Assembly: GCA_002343715.1 (NCBI GenBank)
Contig: DDSA01000188.1
Span: forward strand, 1 to 30,485
Source of the DNA: Phycisphaerales bacterium UBA2402
Lineage (GTDB): Bacteria; Planctomycetota; Phycisphaerae; Phycisphaerales; UBA1924
Direction of reading: 5' to 3'
DNA: 30,485 bases
The notes under the pieces are model-generated. The model was given only the letters and a program-made list of their open reading frames with translations. It was not told the origin of the DNA and did no database searches. The translations under genes were made by a program, and so were the position numbers. Numbering within the stretch: the first letter of the stretch is position 1; each line of letters opens with the position of its first letter. Of this stretch, positions 22,302-30,382 are shown in pieces.

Positions 22302-23462
22302 ATGAGAATCCTTCATTACCTGCCGTCGCTTTCTCTCACCAAGGGCGGCCCGGTACGGGCGGTGCTTGACCTGACAAGCGGTTTCGCCGCGCGAGGCCAC
22401 CACGTCACCCTCCTGACCTGCGATCGTGGCGATGCTCCCTCTCAATGGGACGGGGCGGACACATCCAAACCCGTCGTAACCGTATTGCCAGCGCCGGAAA
22501 TCAACAGCCAACCCTTTGCCGCCTCGCACAAAGCCATCGCCGCGGCCTGCGTCGATCAGGCCCACATTGTTCATGTGCACGGCGTGTGGAACTACAGCAA
22601 CGCGCAGTTAGGACGGATGGCCCGCGCGCGCGGCAAACCCTACCTCGTCAGTCTCCGGGGAATGCTCGATGACTGGTCCGTGCAGCAGAAGGCCCTGAAG
22701 AAACGCTTCTTTCATTGCGTCTTTGTCAAGGCGCACCTGGAGCGCGCCGGCGCGGTGCACTGCACCGCCCAGGCCGAACTTGACCAGTCCGGCAGGTGGT
22801 TCCCCAAGGGCCGCGGCGTGGTGATCGCCAATCTTCTGGACCTCAATCCTTTTCGATCGCCGCCGGGACCGGGGCTGGCCCGCGAGAAGTTCCCGATCCT
22901 CACCAACGGTCGGCCCAATGTCCTCTTTCTCTCGCGCCTTCACTACAAGAAAGGCGTTGAAGTTCTGATCCAGGCCGCCAGCCGACTGCGCGAGTCCGGC
23001 GTTCACTGCAACGTCATCCTCGCGGGCACCGGCGATGCCCAGTACGCCAGCGCCATGCAGAATCTCGTGGGCGAACTCGAACTCGATGAGTACGTCCACT
23101 TCGTCGGGCATGTCGGCGGGCCGCTGAAGGTGAGTCTGTACCAGGCGTGCGACCTCTTTGCCCTGCCCACCAGCCAGGAGAACTTCGGCTTCGTCTTCCC
23201 CGAGGCCCTCGCCAGCGGCACCCCCATCATCACCACAACCGGTGTCGATATCTGGCGCGAACTCAAGGATGGCGGCGGCGCCAGCATCGTCGAACGCACC
23301 CCCGATGCCTTCGCCGCCGAGATCAAGGCGCTCATCGAGGACCCGGTTCGCCTCGCACGCATGAAGGAAGCGACTAAGCCATTCGTTTTTCGCACCTACG
23401 ACGAGAAGACGCTCATGGATCAGTACGAAGGGCTGTACAAGGAACTGGCCGGCCGGGAGTAG
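22302..23462 (+). CDS. GT4-family (GT-B fold) glycosyltransferase
   Basis: 386 residues. The N-terminal half begins MRILHYLPSLSLTKGGPVRAV, the donor/acceptor loop typical of WaaG/PimA-like enzymes, and includes VHVHGVWNY and YLVSLRGMLDDW. The C-terminal GT1-type domain has VLFLSRLHYKKGVEVLIQA (about 208-226), LAGTGD, VHFVGHVGG and the retaining-GT4 E-x7-E signature ENFGFVFPE at residues 293-301 followed by ALASGTPIITT. Such enzymes transfer sugars from nucleotide donors onto polysaccharides or lipids on the cytoplasmic side. An in-frame GTG at 22290 would add four residues; ATG is preferred because the fold starts directly at MRILHY. It is probably co-transcribed with the methyltransferase. 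It converges with feoB, leaving a 7-base gap and no terminator hairpin. Confidence 0.9.
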   Translation: MRILHYLPSLSLTKGGPVRAVLDLTSGFAARGHHVTLLTCDRGDAPSQWDGADTSKPVVTVLPAPEINSQPFAASHKAIAAACVDQAHIVHVHGVWNYSNAQLGRMARARGKPYLVSLRGMLDDWSVQQKALKKRFFHCVFVKAHLERAGAVHCTAQAELDQSGRWFPKGRGVVIANLLDLNPFRSPPGPGLAREKFPILTNGRPNVLFLSRLHYKKGVEVLIQAASRLRESGVHCNVILAGTGDAQYASAMQNLVGELELDEYVHFVGHVGGPLKVSLYQACDLFALPTSQENFGFVFPEALASGTPIITTTGVDIWRELKDGGGASIVERTPDAFAAEIKALIEDPVRLARMKEATKPFVFRTYDEKTLMDQYEGLYKELAGRE

Positions 23463-23469
23463 CGCGGAG

Positions 23470-25500
23470 TCAACCCATCACGCGCCCGGCCACCCAGGCC
23501 GCGGCGTACGCCAACCCCGACATCCACCCCAACTGAAGCAGCGCCCACTTCCAATGCCCCGCTTCCCTGGCCGTCACGGCCAACGTCGGCAGGCATTGCA
23601 TCGCCAGCACGAAGAAGACGAGCAGACTCCACGACACCGCGGGCGTGAAGACCGGCCCGCCGTCGTCACGCCGGGCGGTGGCGATCGCCTCCAGCACACC
23701 ATCTTCCTCGGGATCCTCGGACCCCGCCGTTACCACCGCCATGGTTGAGACAAAGACCTCTCTCGCCGCGAAACTCGTGAGAACTCCCACCGTCAACTTC
23801 CAATCAAATCCCAGAGGCGCGAAGAGGGGTTGCGCGGCATGCCCCAGACGACCGATGTACGACCGCGCTTTCGCGTGACCGGCCTCGGCCCGATCCGCCT
23901 CGATTCGGAGCGCGGCCGTTTCAGCATCACTGCCCGCCGATTGCGCCGCCGCCCTCAACTCAGTCGCCCTCGCTGAAGTCTCCACCTTGGGGAACGCCCC
24001 CAACCACCAGAGCACGATGCAGATGGCCAGGATGTTCGTGCCGGCCTTCTTGACAAACATCGCGGCCCGTTCCCATGTTGTCGCTACGGCGTTGGTCAGA
24101 CTCGGCCTCTTGTAGGTCGGCAGTTCAAGGGCCATCGGCGGACTGTCCCCGCGCAGAATCGTCCTCCGGGCAAGCAGGGCACTCAGCACCCCAGCGCCGA
24201 TACCCGCCGCGTAGGAGCCGACAAAGGCCAGTGCCGCCACCGCGGGCCGACCCGGGAAGAGAATTCCCGTCAGAAGCACATACACCGGCAGACGCGCCGA
24301 ACACGTCATGAACGGAGCCACCAGAATGGTCGTCAGCCTCTGACGCCGATCGGGAATAGCGCGGCACGCCATGATCCCAGGGAGCGCGCAGGCATGGCTG
24401 GACAGGAGCGGAACGAAACTATGCCCCGGCAAACCGAAGGGTCGCAGCGCCCGGTCCATCACGAACGCCGCTCGCGCCAGATAGCCGGTGTCCTCCAGCA
24501 GTGTGATCAGGAAGAACAACAGGCAGATCTGCGGCAGGAACACCACCGTCGCTCCGATCCCCGCGACCACTCCATCAGCGATGCAATCGGCCAGCACCCC
24601 GGGCGGCAGCACCGCCCGCACCCCGCCCGCCATCCCCTCTCCCAGTAATGTTTGCAGCCACGCCGGCTGCCACGACGCGACCCACGCGGAGTTGCCGCCA
24701 AAGAACCCATCGAGCAGGTTCATGGGGATCTGAGCCGCACTGAAAATCACCCAGAACAGGCCCGCCATCACCGCCGTGAAGATCGCCAGCCCCCACACCG
24801 GGTGTGTCACAGCGCTGTCCAGCACGTCGGTCATGGCCGCTCGTTTCGGCGCGGCACCGGCTCGGCAGGCAGACACGCTCAGGTCGTCTGCCCACGCTTC
24901 AAGCCCTTCCAAACTCCCGGGCGGGGTGTGGTTCGGGATCCTGGCTTCATCCAGTTCACGCTTCAGCGTTTCCAGCGACTCACCGCTCCTGGCGCTGCAG
25001 GCCACCACGCGGCAACCTAATCCCGCTTCCAACTGATCGACATCGATGTGCAGACCCCGAGACCTCGCCAGGTCGATCATGTTCAACGCTACAACCGTCG
25101 GCAGCCGACGACGAAGCACCTCACCTACCAGCCGCAGATTCCGCGCCAAGTTCGTTGCGTCCACGACCACGCACACCGCGTCCGGCGATGTCACGTGAAC
25201 GCCCGGCGGCGAGAGCGTGCCGCCCAGCACGCCGCGGCAGACCTCGGCCTCGCTCATCTCGAGTTCGAGCGAGTACACACCGGGCAGATCGATGAGTTGA
25301 CACTCCACCTTGCTCCGGACCCACCCTGTCCGCGCTTCTTGCGTGGTCCCGGGAAAGTTGCTCGTCTTGTGCCGCAGACCGCACAAGCGATTGAAGAGCG
25401 TCGTTTTTCCTGTGTTCGGGTTCCCGACAAGGGCGATGCGCCTGGGCGTCGGTGTGTTGACCTTGCTCATGGCGGTTTGTTCGATCCCCGGGGTGTTCAA
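23470..25500 (-). CDS. feoB: Ferrous iron transport protein B
   Basis: 676 residues, slightly short for the family. FeoB imports Fe2+ through the inner membrane using a GTPase-coupled permease. The N-terminal G domain shows G1 GNPNTGKT (residues 26-33), G2 region NFPGTTQEARTG, G3 DLPG (71-74) and G4 ALNMIDLAR. The permease part has two Gate-type regions with many membrane helices: VVFLPQICLLFFLITLLEDT, GHSFVPLLSSHACALPGIMA (with the conserved Cys) and PFMTCSARLPVYVLLTG. A Cys/Met-poor, Ala/Glu-rich loop near residues 500-550 separates the last helices. The ATG at 25500 overlaps the feoA stop as ATGA, so translation is coupled; an internal ATG ten codons later is possible. No feoC is seen. Confidence 0.95.
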   Translation of the reverse strand: MNTPGIEQTAMSKVNTPTPRRIALVGNPNTGKTTLFNRLCGLRHKTSNFPGTTQEARTGWVRSKVECQLIDLPGVYSLELEMSEAEVCRGVLGGTLSPPGVHVTSPDAVCVVVDATNLARNLRLVGEVLRRRLPTVVALNMIDLARSRGLHIDVDQLEAGLGCRVVACSARSGESLETLKRELDEARIPNHTPPGSLEGLEAWADDLSVSACRAGAAPKRAAMTDVLDSAVTHPVWGLAIFTAVMAGLFWVIFSAAQIPMNLLDGFFGGNSAWVASWQPAWLQTLLGEGMAGGVRAVLPPGVLADCIADGVVAGIGATVVFLPQICLLFFLITLLEDTGYLARAAFVMDRALRPFGLPGHSFVPLLSSHACALPGIMACRAIPDRRQRLTTILVAPFMTCSARLPVYVLLTGILFPGRPAVAALAFVGSYAAGIGAGVLSALLARRTILRGDSPPMALELPTYKRPSLTNAVATTWERAAMFVKKAGTNILAICIVLWWLGAFPKVETSARATELRAAAQSAGSDAETAALRIEADRAEAGHAKARSYIGRLGHAAQPLFAPLGFDWKLTVGVLTSFAAREVFVSTMAVVTAGSEDPEEDGVLEAIATARRDDGGPVFTPAVSWSLLVFFVLAMQCLPTLAVTAREAGHWKWALLQLGWMSGLAYAAAWVAGRVMG

Positions 25501-25844
25501 CGTTCAGGCCCCACCATGATGCGCTCCGCCAACGGGCGAGCGAGACCGATCCGACACCCACACCCACCATCCGTCAACGCCAACACCTCCACGATGCATG
25601 GCTCACCTAATCGGCAGACACGGATCCGGGCCTGAGGCCGCAGACCCATCGCCCTCAGCATCGCCGCATCCGCATCCGAGAGGCACGTTTCACAGATCAG
25701 GCCGCATTCGCCCACGCGCAACGCCGTCACCGGCCTCGTGGCCGCGGCGACTCGACAACACTCTTCACGAGCACAACAAGCGCCCTGCTTTGGCGTATTT
25801 GCTGAAGGAAGTCCGGATGTTGTGGGATTGGTGGGGTCGAGCAT
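25497..25844 (-). CDS. feoA: FeoA-domain protein with Cys-rich extension
   Basis: 115 residues. The C-terminal 77 residues form the SH3-like FeoA domain: ALRVGECGLICETCLSDADA, MLRAMGLRPQARIRV, and LARPLAERIMV at the end. FeoA supports Fe2+ uptake by FeoB, and the genes overlap by 4 bases. FeoA is normally 75-85 residues; here an N-terminal extension carries CC at 23-24 and 29-30, and the whole protein has 11 Cys (also 47, 51, 54, 77, 83, 95, 97), which is unusual. A GTG at codon 39 would give a normal-sized protein, but the ATG at 25844 lies just downstream of a promoter and Fur-box-like operator, which supports the longer form without proving it. Confidence 0.85.
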   Translation of the reverse strand: MLDPTNPTTSGLPSANTPKQGACCAREECCRVAAATRPVTALRVGECGLICETCLSDADAAMLRAMGLRPQARIRVCRLGEPCIVEVLALTDGGCGCRIGLARPLAERIMVGPER

Positions 25845-25856
25845 GGGTGAACACCA

Positions 25857-25885
25857 ATGATAGCGCAGTTGAGACTCATTCGCAA
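25857..25885 (-). promoter_or_regulatory. feoAB promoter
   Basis: On the minus strand: -35 TTGCGA (25880-25885; 4 of 6), 17 bases, -10 TATCAT (25857-25862; 4 of 6), then 12 bases to the feoA ATG. The -35 box is inside the Fur-box-like palindrome. Confidence 0.55.
25870..25884. promoter_or_regulatory. Fur-box-like operator of feoAB
   Basis: TGAGACTCATTCGCA matches 13 of 15 positions of the 7-1-7 pattern TGAGAATnATTCTCA seen in many Fur sites. It overlaps the -35 region, so a bound Fur-Fe2+ repressor would block transcription when iron is sufficient (inference). Confidence 0.6.
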
Positions 25886-25990
25886 CAAGATTCGGATGCT
25901 CACTTACCTTGACTCATCCACTCCCTGACCCACGATCGGGCACATTCGCGGGGCCTTCGGCCGCATGACGGCCTTCATGGAAAGAATCAT

Positions 25991-26018
25991 TTGCCATTTG
26001 CTCTTTGCTCATTAGCAT
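25991..26018 (+). promoter_or_regulatory. Candidate lgt promoter (leaderless type)
   Basis: TTGCCA (25991-25996; 5 of 6 against TTGACA), 16 bases, TAGCAT (26013-26018), then 6 bases to the ATG at 26025. Confidence 0.5.
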
Positions 26019-26024
26019 TGGTTG

Positions 26025-27068
26025 ATGCCCTCTTCCACCTTGGCCGCATGGTTGCACGATCTGTCTCCATACATCGTTCAGTTCGGGGGCGGCTTTGGAC
26101 TTCGTTGGTACGGCACGGCGTACGCCGCGGGATTCGTTGCCGCGTGGCTCCTGCTTCGCTGGCTTTCGCGGCGCGGGCTGACGCCCCTCTCGGAGCAACG
26201 CATCACCGATGCGATGTTCGCCCTTTGTGTTGGCGTGGTGGCCGGTGGTCGGCTGGGGTATGTGCTGTTCTACGAACCCAGTCTGCTCTGGACATTCAGC
26301 AACTCACCGCCGTGGTGGGGTCTGCTCCAGATCAATAAAGGTGGAATGGCGAGCCACGGCGGGATGATGGGCGTGCTGGTCGCGTGCTGGTACATCAGCC
26401 GCGGTCCGAAAGCCGCCGACGGGACCCGCCCCGCGCGTGTGCCGATGCTCCAGGTGATGGACCTGACGGCGTTCGCCGCCCCCCCGGGCTTGTTCTTTGG
26501 TCGATTGGCGAACTTCATCAACGGGGAACTGCTGGGCCGCGTCGTGGCACGCCCGGGTGAGGACTCCCCATGGTGGGCCGTGAAGTTCCCGCAGGAGATG
26601 TTCAGCGCCCACGCCCCGACCTTGACACCGGAGCAGAGCACCCGGCTCGAACGACTCCTTGATGCCCATCGCCTGGGGCAGGAATCCGATGCCGCCGCGT
26701 ACGACCGCGTGCTCCACGCGCTTCAGTCATCCTCCGGAACAAGAGCGTCGGAGATCGCGCGGGAACTGGCCCCCCTGGTCTCGGCCCGTCACCCGTCGCA
26801 GCTGTACCAGGCCGCGGCGGAGGGGCTGGTGCTCTTCGCGTGCCTGCTGCCCCTCTGGTTCAGGATCAGACGTCCGGGCGTCATCACGGCCGTTTTCCTG
26901 ATCGTGTACGGCGCGTTACGCATCGTGACGGAGTTCTACAGACTGCCCGATGCGCACCTGGCGGTGCAGCAGCTGATGGGCCTTTCGCGCGGGCAGTGGC
27001 TGAGCGTGACGATGATCCTGGCCGGGGTGGCGCTCCTCGCCTTTGCCCCTCGCCTGAAACACGCTTGA
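26025..27068 (+). CDS. lgt: Phosphatidylglycerol-prolipoprotein diacylglyceryl transferase
   Basis: 347 residues; E. coli Lgt has 291. It attaches diacylglycerol to the lipobox Cys of prolipoproteins at the inner membrane, the first step in maturing lipoproteins such as those at 14438, 15907 and 20594. Landmarks: GLRWYGTAYAAGF near 25-37, GGRLGYVLFY near 74-83, MASHGGMMG with His111, the signature GRLANFINGELLGR at 159-172, and RHPSQLYQAAAEG at 255-267. Hydrophobic helices surround these. Between the signature and RHPSQLY there is a hydrophilic stretch of about 80 residues, longer than in E. coli and predicted to face the periplasm. ATG at 26025 is preferred to the TTG one codon earlier, being ATG and 6 bases after a TAGCAT box. 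It converges on the next gene with a 7-base gap. Confidence 0.94.
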   Translation: MPSSTLAAWLHDLSPYIVQFGGGFGLRWYGTAYAAGFVAAWLLLRWLSRRGLTPLSEQRITDAMFALCVGVVAGGRLGYVLFYEPSLLWTFSNSPPWWGLLQINKGGMASHGGMMGVLVACWYISRGPKAADGTRPARVPMLQVMDLTAFAAPPGLFFGRLANFINGELLGRVVARPGEDSPWWAVKFPQEMFSAHAPTLTPEQSTRLERLLDAHRLGQESDAAAYDRVLHALQSSSGTRASEIARELAPLVSARHPSQLYQAAAEGLVLFACLLPLWFRIRRPGVITAVFLIVYGALRIVTEFYRLPDAHLAVQQLMGLSRGQWLSVTMILAGVALLAFAPRLKHA

Positions 27069-27075
27069 AACTGCC

Positions 27076-28290
27076 TCACGCCCCGCCGAGAATCGCCTGC
27101 TCCAGCCGCTCGGGCGCTTCATACGCAAGACCGAAGACCGAGTGGTTGAACGTGTCGAGACTGCACTGCTCCTGCCGCAGAAAGCCCTTCTGCGGCAGTT
27201 TCCCCAGACGGTGCAGGTCGGCCATGGCGCACACGCCCGCGGCGGTGGTCAGTTCGATCGCGGGCCAGATGCGTCCGAAGAGGGGTGTGGCCCGCACCGC
27301 ACGACGGAAGTTCACCTGCTCGCGCCGCCCGTGGCGGATGCCGATGCAGTTGATGAAGACGACGACCACGTCCTGCTCCGTGCGTGGGATGGCGTGATCG
27401 AGAAGTTCAACGGCCAGTGAACGGTCGAAGACCTTGCCCGAACGCGTTGGCTTGGCGTGCTCGGCCCCCAGGCGCAGGTCCTCGAGCAGGAACTTCATCA
27501 GGTCGCGGTGCCCGGGGTAGCGGATGGTCTTGTACGCGAGGTTGGTCTCCTCGGTCGTGCGTTTCTCGGCGGTGATGGTCTCGATCAGCGTGCCCACGCC
27601 GCCCGAGGTGTAGAACGCCTCGTACTCGATCCCCTCGAAGGAGAAGTTCTCCAGCCCTTCGAGGGCCGGGACTTTCACCATGTGCCCCGAGAGCATGACG
27701 TTGCACGGCTCGCAATACTCGTTCACGACGCCCGCGGTGCTCCATGTGATGTTGTAGTGCAGGGCGTTGGTGGGGAACTGGGGCAGGGCTCCCACCCGGA
27801 GTGTCAGGCCGTGCACCTCGGTGAACTCGCGGCTGATGTCGTAGGCCGCGATGGCGATGTAGCCGGGTGCCAGCCCGCACTGGGGGGCCAGGGCCACCTT
27901 CGCCCGCCCCTGCCGCTCGATCTCGCGCACGCGCTCGGTCGTTTCCACGTCCTCGGTCACATCGAAATAGTGCACGCCCAGTTCGTTCGCGGCCTCGGCG
28001 ATACCCGCCACGAAGTTGAAGGGCAGCATGCAAATGACGTAGTCCTGCCCGGTGAGCAGGCGCTTCACCGTCGCCGCGTCGGTCACATCGGCCCGCTGTG
28101 TCGAGAACTCGACGGGGTGCTTCACCCGCTGACGCAGACGCTGGAGATTGCCCTCCGCCTCCTTGAGCGGTGCCTCATCCCGGTCGGCCAGTGTCACGCT
28201 GTAGGCTCCACGGCCGCAGGCCAAGAGCAACTCCGCCACGGATTTGCCAACCTTCCCGGCGCCCAGCACCAGCACACGCTTCATCGTCAT
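27076..28290 (-). CDS. Saccharopine-dehydrogenase-like oxidoreductase
   Basis: 404 residues. The N-terminal NAD(P)-binding fold has VLVLGAGKVGKSVAELLL with GxGxxG at residues 10-15, VTLADRD, and the YVICMLPFNFVAGIAEAA strand typical of the saccharopine dehydrogenase family. The middle has HYFDVTEDVE and APQCGLAPGYIAI; the C-terminal domain includes GGVGTLIETITAEKRTTEETN and YPGHRDLMKFLLEDL, as in saccharopine dehydrogenase/carboxynorspermidine synthase-like proteins. The reaction cannot be assigned: lysine metabolism or polyamine synthesis are possible. ATG at 28290 is chosen because AAAGGG lies 6 bases upstream; ATG at 28284 or GTG at 28311 are alternatives. TAGAAT at 28336-28341 (minus) could be its -10 box, giving a leader of about 40 bases. 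Confidence 0.85.
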   Translation of the reverse strand: MTMKRVLVLGAGKVGKSVAELLLACGRGAYSVTLADRDEAPLKEAEGNLQRLRQRVKHPVEFSTQRADVTDAATVKRLLTGQDYVICMLPFNFVAGIAEAANELGVHYFDVTEDVETTERVREIERQGRAKVALAPQCGLAPGYIAIAAYDISREFTEVHGLTLRVGALPQFPTNALHYNITWSTAGVVNEYCEPCNVMLSGHMVKVPALEGLENFSFEGIEYEAFYTSGGVGTLIETITAEKRTTEETNLAYKTIRYPGHRDLMKFLLEDLRLGAEHAKPTRSGKVFDRSLAVELLDHAIPRTEQDVVVVFINCIGIRHGRREQVNFRRAVRATPLFGRIWPAIELTTAAGVCAMADLHRLGKLPQKGFLRQEQCSLDTFNHSVFGLAYEAPERLEQAILGGA

Positions 28291-28372
28291 CTTCGGCCCT
28301 TTCAATCCCACTTGCGCGGTGTGCGCGGGGCCGAGATTCTAGTGAGGAAAAGGGTAGAAGGATGCCCGAAGC

Positions 28373-29854
28373 CTACTTCTTGTGCACCCCCAACTTGGCC
28401 ACTTCGGTGGTTCCCTGGCGTGCGTAGTCGATGGACTCGCCGAGAATTTTCAGCGTCTCGGCGGGTGCGTGGAAGCCCATGGAGTTCTCGGCGTTGATGA
28501 AGTCCGCCCGCCACTGGGCCTTGCGCTGAAGCGCCCTGGCCTGCTTGAGTTGTTCATCCGTTGCCCCGGCGGCCTTGGCCTCCTGGATCGCCCGGATCAG
28601 GTCGACCACGGCCTGCTCGGCCCGGTCGAGTTGTGACTTGGTCCGGGACTGGATGATATCTACCCGCTCTTTGATCTCCGACTCGGTGTAGTTGTGGCAG
28701 GTCTGGCACGAGAGGTTCACGTGGGCCATGGGCGTCTGCACCTGATGATCGGTGAACTTCATGGCTCCCTCGCGCTTGTAGGGCATGTGGCAGTCGGCGC
28801 AACTGACGCCGCTGCGGGCGTGCACGCCCTGGCTCCAGAGTTCGAACTCCGGGTGCTGAGCCTTGATGACATCAGCCCCAGAATCGGCGTGCTTCCAATC
28901 GTTCCATCCCACCTCGTCGTAGTAGGCCTCCATCGCCTCGGCTTTCAGACCCTTGTGCCAGGGGAAGGTCAGGCGTTTCTCCTTGCCCTTGAAGTAGTAC
29001 TCGACGTGGCACTGGGCGCAGGAAAGCGAGCGCATCTCCTGCCGGCTCGCCAGCTCGTTGGCGTTGTAGGCGGCGCGACGGTCGCCCTTCCGCCACTTCT
29101 CGATGCTGGGCAGGTGCGGCACGGGGTCGTTCGAGGCCGCGAGGGCGGCGATCCCCTCCATAAAGGCCGGGCGCGTGATGCGGAGTTTCATGGACTTGGG
29201 GTCGTGGCAATCCAGGCAGGTCACCGGGTGGCTCACCAGCTTCGTCGCCTCGGCGTAAGGCATGGGGTTCACGTGCTCCCACCCGGCGAAGAGCTGCTTC
29301 TGACCATTCTCTGATTCGAGCGGATCGGTGAGGCTGCCCGGCGCGCCGTGCGCCAGCCCGGCCTCGCGGTAGGCCACCACGTTCGAGGCGTGACAGTTGA
29401 GGCACGCGCCGGGCTGCGGCCGTTGCTTCACACGCTCGGTTTCGCGCTGATCGTGGAGCATGAAGGCGTGGCCCCGACGTTCGCGGTAATCGATGGCGAA
29501 GGCGTACCCGTTGAAGATGGTCTTCAGGTGAGGGTCGGACACGAGTTTGGACTCGGCCTTGCCTTCCTCCTCATGCTCGGGCGGGCGGCCCTCGCTCCAT
29601 TTGAACCGCGCCTTTTCATTGTCGCCGGTGCGGATGTACCCGTCGTACTGACGAGGGAAGTTCTTTCCCCACTCCGCGGGGTCCGTGGTGCGTTCGGTGA
29701 TGTCGGCGATGCGAAGGACCGTGCTGGTGGCCTCTGCCTTTCTCGCGGCGATGTTGCCGTAGAGCAGCATGGCGGCGACCGTGCCGCCGGCGCAGACGAC
29801 CGCCGCGAGCCAGAAGGCGGCGGCGCGGGAGCGGGGTGACGATCGAGTCATCAT
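28373..29854 (-). CDS. nrfA: Pentaheme cytochrome c nitrite reductase (ammonia-forming), CXXCH-type
   Basis: 493 residues. NrfA reduces nitrite to ammonium with six electrons in the periplasm. Residues 13-32 form an N-terminal signal/anchor helix. Five heme motifs: CLNCH (151-155), CLDCH (213-217), CAQCH (279-283), CADCH (352-356), CQTCH (383-387). Blocks CAQCHVEYYF, KAQHPEFELW and CADCHMPYKREG are NrfA hallmarks. By alignment with E. coli NrfA, Arg137, Tyr286 and His334 match the catalytic Arg, Tyr and His, and Glu285, Lys331 and Gln333 match calcium-site residues. The active-site heme motif is CLNCH, so Lys is replaced by His. A clear Shine-Dalgarno precedes two adjacent ATGs (29854, 29851). 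nrfH lies 13 bases upstream; the last 100 residues are helical, as in the dimer interface. Confidence 0.93.
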   Translation of the reverse strand: MMTRSSPRSRAAAFWLAAVVCAGGTVAAMLLYGNIAARKAEATSTVLRIADITERTTDPAEWGKNFPRQYDGYIRTGDNEKARFKWSEGRPPEHEEEGKAESKLVSDPHLKTIFNGYAFAIDYRERRGHAFMLHDQRETERVKQRPQPGACLNCHASNVVAYREAGLAHGAPGSLTDPLESENGQKQLFAGWEHVNPMPYAEATKLVSHPVTCLDCHDPKSMKLRITRPAFMEGIAALAASNDPVPHLPSIEKWRKGDRRAAYNANELASRQEMRSLSCAQCHVEYYFKGKEKRLTFPWHKGLKAEAMEAYYDEVGWNDWKHADSGADVIKAQHPEFELWSQGVHARSGVSCADCHMPYKREGAMKFTDHQVQTPMAHVNLSCQTCHNYTESEIKERVDIIQSRTKSQLDRAEQAVVDLIRAIQEAKAAGATDEQLKQARALQRKAQWRADFINAENSMGFHAPAETLKILGESIDYARQGTTEVAKLGVHKK

Positions 29855-29858
29855 TGAA

Positions 29859-29864
29859 TCTCCT
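29859..29864 (-). promoter_or_regulatory. Shine-Dalgarno sequence of nrfA
   Basis: AGGAGA on the minus strand, 4 bases before the first ATG and 7 before the second; either could be used. Confidence 0.75.
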
Positions 29865-29867
29865 GAG

Positions 29868-30377
29868 TTACCTCGGCGCCCCGTGGGCAACGCTCGCGTG
29901 ACAGTGAAGACAATCAACCCCGCCGGATACCCCCGTGTCTGATGCCCCTCCGCCGATGGCCCGGAGGTCGTGGACCATCGACTCGTGGCACCGGACACAG
30001 TTGGCGATCACCACATCGCGGCTGGGCCGCGTGATCTGAATCGGCTCATGAAAATCCTGAAAGGTAAACCCCTTCGAGTGGCGGTAGCCGTGCTCGGCCT
30101 TGACGTAATACTTGTGCAGAAACGAATCGTGCGGCACGTGGCAGTCGTTGCACGTCGCCCGCGCGTGGTGCGAAGATGACGACCAACTATGGTACTGGTC
30201 GTTCATGATGTGGCAGTTGATGCACGCCGCGGGATCGTCCGACAGATACGCCGTGGCATCGGCGTAGTGCGCGGTGTAGCCCGCCGCGCCCACGAGCGCG
30301 CCCAACAGCCCGCCCAGCACCACCGCGCCCGCCAATCCGGGGCGAGCCGCGTACGCCTTCGCCGGGTCCGTCGTCAT
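29868..30377 (-). CDS. nrfH: NapC/NirT-family tetraheme cytochrome, NrfA electron donor
   Basis: 169 residues. NrfH takes electrons from the quinol pool and passes them to NrfA, anchoring the complex to the membrane. One N-terminal helix (residues about 15-38, LAGAVVLGGLLGALVGAAGY) is followed by four heme motifs: CINCH (52-56), CNDCH (76-80), CVRCH (127-131), CLHCH (156-160). Met58, two residues after the first motif (CINCHIM), matches the unusual Met ligand of heme 1 in NrfH. Size and heme number are normal. ATG at 30377 is chosen because it begins just before the membrane helix and has a TACATT hexamer 5 bases upstream; an earlier in-frame reading would run back into the preceding gene. 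nrfA follows after 13 bases. Confidence 0.93.
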   Translation of the reverse strand: MTTDPAKAYAARPGLAGAVVLGGLLGALVGAAGYTAHYADATAYLSDDPAACINCHIMNDQYHSWSSSSHHARATCNDCHVPHDSFLHKYYVKAEHGYRHSKGFTFQDFHEPIQITRPSRDVVIANCVRCHESMVHDLRAIGGGASDTGVSGGVDCLHCHASVAHGAPR

Positions 30378-30382
30378 GCCTG

